NCBI GenBank assembly: GCA_013396655.1
Contig: WBMV01003267.1
Span: 1,302,001-1,366,000 of the forward strand
Origin: Campylorhamphus procurvoides
Taxonomy: Eukaryota; Chordata; Aves; Passeriformes; Dendrocolaptidae
Direction: 5' to 3'
DNA length: 64,000 nucleotides
Part shown: positions 61,601 through 64,000 of the stretch, in pieces
How the letters are laid out: every line of letters starts with the position of its first letter
Position numbering within the stretch: the stretch's first letter is position 1
The notes under the pieces: model-generated
What the model was told of the DNA's origin: nothing
The model's database searches: none
Seen by the model: the letters and a program-made list of their open reading frames with translations, nothing else
Made by a program: the position numbers and the translations under genes

Positions 61601-63310
61601 ACAAGGGAAAACTTGTCTGAGCAAAATTAAAAGTAGTTGGAGCAAAACAGAGGCCGCATTTGTAGTCCTGGGTCAACTGAATTGTCTAATAAAACATGTT
61701 TCCGTCATAATCATTAAGGGGGAAAAATGAGATACATAAAAGCTACATGAAAACTGAAGTGTGATGTGCTCATGAACACAACAGCTGTATGGTTTTGAAA
61801 CATGCAGTTATTTCAGCATTAGGCACACCAAACATACAGGAACCCAGTCTCTCTTGCTTAATTGTTTTCTCCTCAAATTCACTGTCCTGATTGCTCAAGT
61901 CCCTTTGGGGCAAGAGAAAAAAAAGCACAGGATCCCTCGTTTCCTGGACTAGCCTTATCTTTTGTGTTTACAATGTATATGAGTTTATCTAGAGCTCAAA
62001 ACCTTCTCTGAAATATAATTCTCAGGTTAATGGGCATTTTCTAGCCTCAAGAGCAACTCTAGATTTCAATCTTCCCATCAGTACAACAACACATGACACA
62101 ACAGATCTTTTCTGGGCAGAAAGAACCAGCAGGAGGCCAGGCACTCACCACTGGTGTTCTGGTACTTTGCTGGAACATTTGTATGCCAAATCCTCCACTG
62201 TGAATCAAGAGGATATGATTGGGAGAAACAAAAGAGTTAAAAAAGAAAACCTGCCAACAGTTCCTCACTTGCAGTATTTCCAAAGACACTGATCAGATAA
62301 GGGTTAACTTGGAGTTCCTAAGTATGCCTTGTTCTGGTTTTAGGGGGGATTGAAAGCTTAAAAAAAAGCACAGAAAGGCCAAGTTATAATAAAGAAATTC
62401 TTGACTATTTACAGATGATAAATAATAAGTATTTTAAACATTCAGATCACAAAGCAGGCAACAGCTTCAATAAATACAATCATCTATCATGCAAGTCTCA
62501 TCTGCTAATAAAAGAAGTCTACAGGGTCTATGTTGGGCATTTCAACTTTTCACATCTCTTCTCCCTGCTGGTACCTGGTACAGTATACACAGGTCTTGTA
62601 TTTCTTTTTAAAATGGATCTTTGTCCCTTATTTCCTACAACACTTCATCTTTTAATTTGCCGAAGTACTTCATCCCTTGTTTGGGTTATATTAGCAGCTA
62701 GCAAGACATCCTGATTCCTCTTTTTATCCTTCTAAATTTATTGTTCTGCCATTTGTTTCTCATCAGTCCTCTGCTCACCAAATGCTTCTTCCCAAATCAA
62801 AGCTTGTAACAATTTTACAGTTTTCTCTTCCATAGCCAGTACATTACTTCTAAATAGCAAGGTAGCCCAAGCTAGTTTTAATTTTGCTTTACCTGTAACA
62901 GGCACTTCCATACATGCAAGGTGTCCTCTTATGATGGATCTGTTTGGAGCTTTCTGAAGCATCTGTACTTCTGGTTGAACCACAAATCTCAGTCTCGCAG
63001 TCCATATTTGCATCAGGCTCAAGAATCCTTTCCTGGGCACCAAAATATTGGGAAGTCCTGCCCAAGTGAGCTTGTTGGCTTGTAGAACCAGTGATCTGCT
63101 CTTTTTTTTCTGTTTCCTCAATTCTATTGTCTTTACTGGAGGTCTGACCTACTCTTTTAGACCATTTGCTATGCAGCTGCCTATCATTTTTTTCCAGAGA
63201 ACTTCTGGGGTTTTTTGTTCCAGTCTTGCCATTTCCTTCTGTATCTTTCGTGGTATTCTCAAGAGGAAATCCAGATGTATTCTGTGGAACAAGGTTACAT
63301 TTTGAAGGAC
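52431..63310 (-). CDS. APLF: Aprataxin and PNKP like factor (APLF), C-terminal part
   Basis: APLF is a nuclear DNA-strand-break repair factor: its FHA domain binds XRCC1 or XRCC4, its middle binds Ku, its tandem PBZ fingers bind poly(ADP-ribose), and its acidic tail is a histone chaperone. Five exons are here: 62893-63281 (or to 63310), 57567-57692, 56745-56791, 55776-55814 and 52431-52618, giving about 262-271 residues, all in frame with GT-AG junctions. PBZ1 is CMYGSACYRKNPVHFQQFSH and PBZ2 is CPYGTACYRKNPQHKLEYKH; both keep the C-C-H-H zinc ligands. The tail NEYDLNDSFIDDEEEEE, DEDSDWEPSSEE matches the chaperone motif, ending FVKSKK. The FHA half lies right of the window. Confidence 0.93.
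52619..55775 (-). other. APLF: APLF intron
   Basis: No exon or interspersed repeat is recognised. It contains a short (CT)n tract at about 52686-52702 close to the last exon. Confidence 0.7.
55776..55814 (-). CDS. APLF: APLF 39-nt micro-exon encoding a basic linker
   Basis: The acceptor CTTTCTTTAG and donor ATG/GTGAGT frame 39 bases that keep the reading frame (two bases, twelve codons, one base): TERGTRKRTSRN. The segment lies between PBZ2 and the acidic tail and creates a basic cluster with the following GKR. Being a multiple of three, it could be skipped without a frameshift. Confidence 0.75.
56745..56791 (-). CDS. APLF: APLF exon: second half of PBZ2
   Basis: A 47-nt exon completes the Arg of CYR and encodes KNPQHKLEYKHSAPP, containing both zinc-binding histidines of PBZ2. 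The acceptor is TTCTTTGCAG and the donor CAG/GTAAGC. Confidence 0.88.
57567..57692 (-). CDS. APLF: APLF exon: second half of PBZ1, acidic linker, first half of PBZ2
   Basis: A 126-nt exon encodes KNPVHFQQFSHPNDDDYHD, MGTVTQDDDDNRPE and CPYGTACYR. It starts and ends at the same codon position inside the two fingers. The acceptor is GTCTTTTGCAG and the donor CAG/GTGAGG. Confidence 0.92.
57693..62892 (-). other. APLF: APLF intron (5.2 kb)
   Basis: No further exon is seen between the PBZ1 halves. A 15-bp near-perfect tandem duplication (ACTATGCAAACAAAA then ACTATGCAAATAAAA) at 60115-60144 includes an ATGCAAAT octamer. The remainder appears unique and AT-rich. Confidence 0.65.
62893..63310 (-). 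CDS. APLF: APLF exon: Ser/Thr-rich middle region and first half of PBZ1
   Basis: The open frame reads NTSGFPLENTTKDTEGNGK, KWSKRVGQTSSKDNRIEE, GAQERILEPDANMDCETE and KQIHHKRTPCMYGSACYR, then donor CAG/GTAAAG. It is a disordered, phospho-acceptor-rich linker before PBZ1. Two acceptors fit the frame: TTGTTCCACAG (start 63281, phase 0) and GTAAATATTCAG (start 63310, phase 2, adding PSKCNLVPQ). The first has the better pyrimidine tract. Confidence 0.82.
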
Positions 63311-64000
63311 CTGAATATTTACACTACAAAATTCAAAGTTTTAAAAGTCAAACTGTTCCTTATTGTTCCTGCTTTCAAAATCAGAGAAACACAGAACAGT
63401 ACAGTTGTAAACAGTCCAAGGTCTACAATTAAATAAAATTCCAATTAGAAGTACTGCTCCTAAAAAAATTCATGGGCATTATACAGATGAAGGTATAGTA
63501 GACTCTGGAAGAATGTACGCTCCTATACTAGGATCGATTTTAATCTGTTAAGTACCAAGATACATGGAATATGTATATTATCTATACACGGAAGATATGT
63601 GATGATTCATGATACACACCTTGAGCTTAATCCCATCCTGATACATCTTAAATGCTTCAGCTCATGAGTTCAAATCACAAAACAGTCTGTCATAGATACC
63701 ATCAGGCAAAGATTTCAGTTTTGACACATACTACATTTCAAGTCTTGGAACAAAGGTACATTTAAAATGAGGGATGTGTTGTTTAGATAAAGAATACAAG
63801 ATACATAACCAAGACAAGAACACTCTCCTCACAACTGAGACATTACATCTACATTGAATGCTGAACTACTCTGAGACATCACAGAACTACTCCAAAGTCT
63901 CTGCTCTCTACAGGTTATTATCTAAGTTTGCCCTCCAGTAAATTTATACTTAGTTTACACAGATGTGCCTGGCAGAGCTTGAAAACCAGCCAGTGGTTCT

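Noticed and set aside
62738..63121. 127-codon minus-strand ORF in the APLF region
   Set aside because: It is in the wrong frame; the APLF frame (ending CMYGSACYR) overlaps it and carries the PBZ motif.
1..64000. CRISPR arrays, operons, tRNA or rRNA genes
   Set aside because: The sequence is vertebrate nuclear DNA, and no repeat-spacer arrays or recognisable tRNA/rRNA sequence were seen.

Overview
The window is vertebrate nuclear DNA, almost certainly from a bird. It is AT-rich and gene-sparse, its genes are split by GT-AG introns, and its only recognisable interspersed repeats are CR1 retroposon 3' ends and two avian-type retroviral LTRs. There is no operon-like packing. Coding assignments rest on exons translated by eye and compared with family sequences remembered, not searched.

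Left end (about 0.2-3.7 kb, minus strand): six consecutive, fully open exons of a divergent paralogue of the PPP4R3 (SMEK/Falafel) regulatory subunit of protein phosphatase 4. The 3' half of the gene runs off the left edge. The usual N-terminal EVH1-like domain is not seen upstream, and the 5' edge of the first exon carries a one-base frame break against the family sequence. This is the most interesting locus.

Middle (about 3.7-40 kb): a long interval with no recognised gene. It holds a head-to-tail CR1 pair (3.96-4.41 kb), smaller CR1 pieces (15.9 and 29.1 kb), a solo-LTR-like element (33.2-33.75 kb), a perfect short inverted repeat (26.17 kb) and two minus-strand open segments with good splice acceptors and stop codons (12.3 and 31.8 kb) that may be terminal exons of unidentified genes.

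Right-middle (about 40-47.3 kb, plus strand): a prokineticin receptor, best called PROKR1, with two coding exons that split the DRY motif, two small upstream ORFs, and a CpG-rich segment at 40.2 kb that may be its promoter or first non-coding exon.

Right end (about 51.7-63.3 kb, minus strand): the last five coding exons of APLF, encoding both poly(ADP-ribose)-binding zinc fingers and the acidic histone-chaperone tail. Its FHA-containing 5' part lies beyond the right edge. PROKR1 and APLF are neighbours in human, which supports both names; here their 3' ends converge around a CR1 and an LTR. The three genes have unrelated roles: phosphatase targeting, peptide-hormone signalling and DNA break repair.
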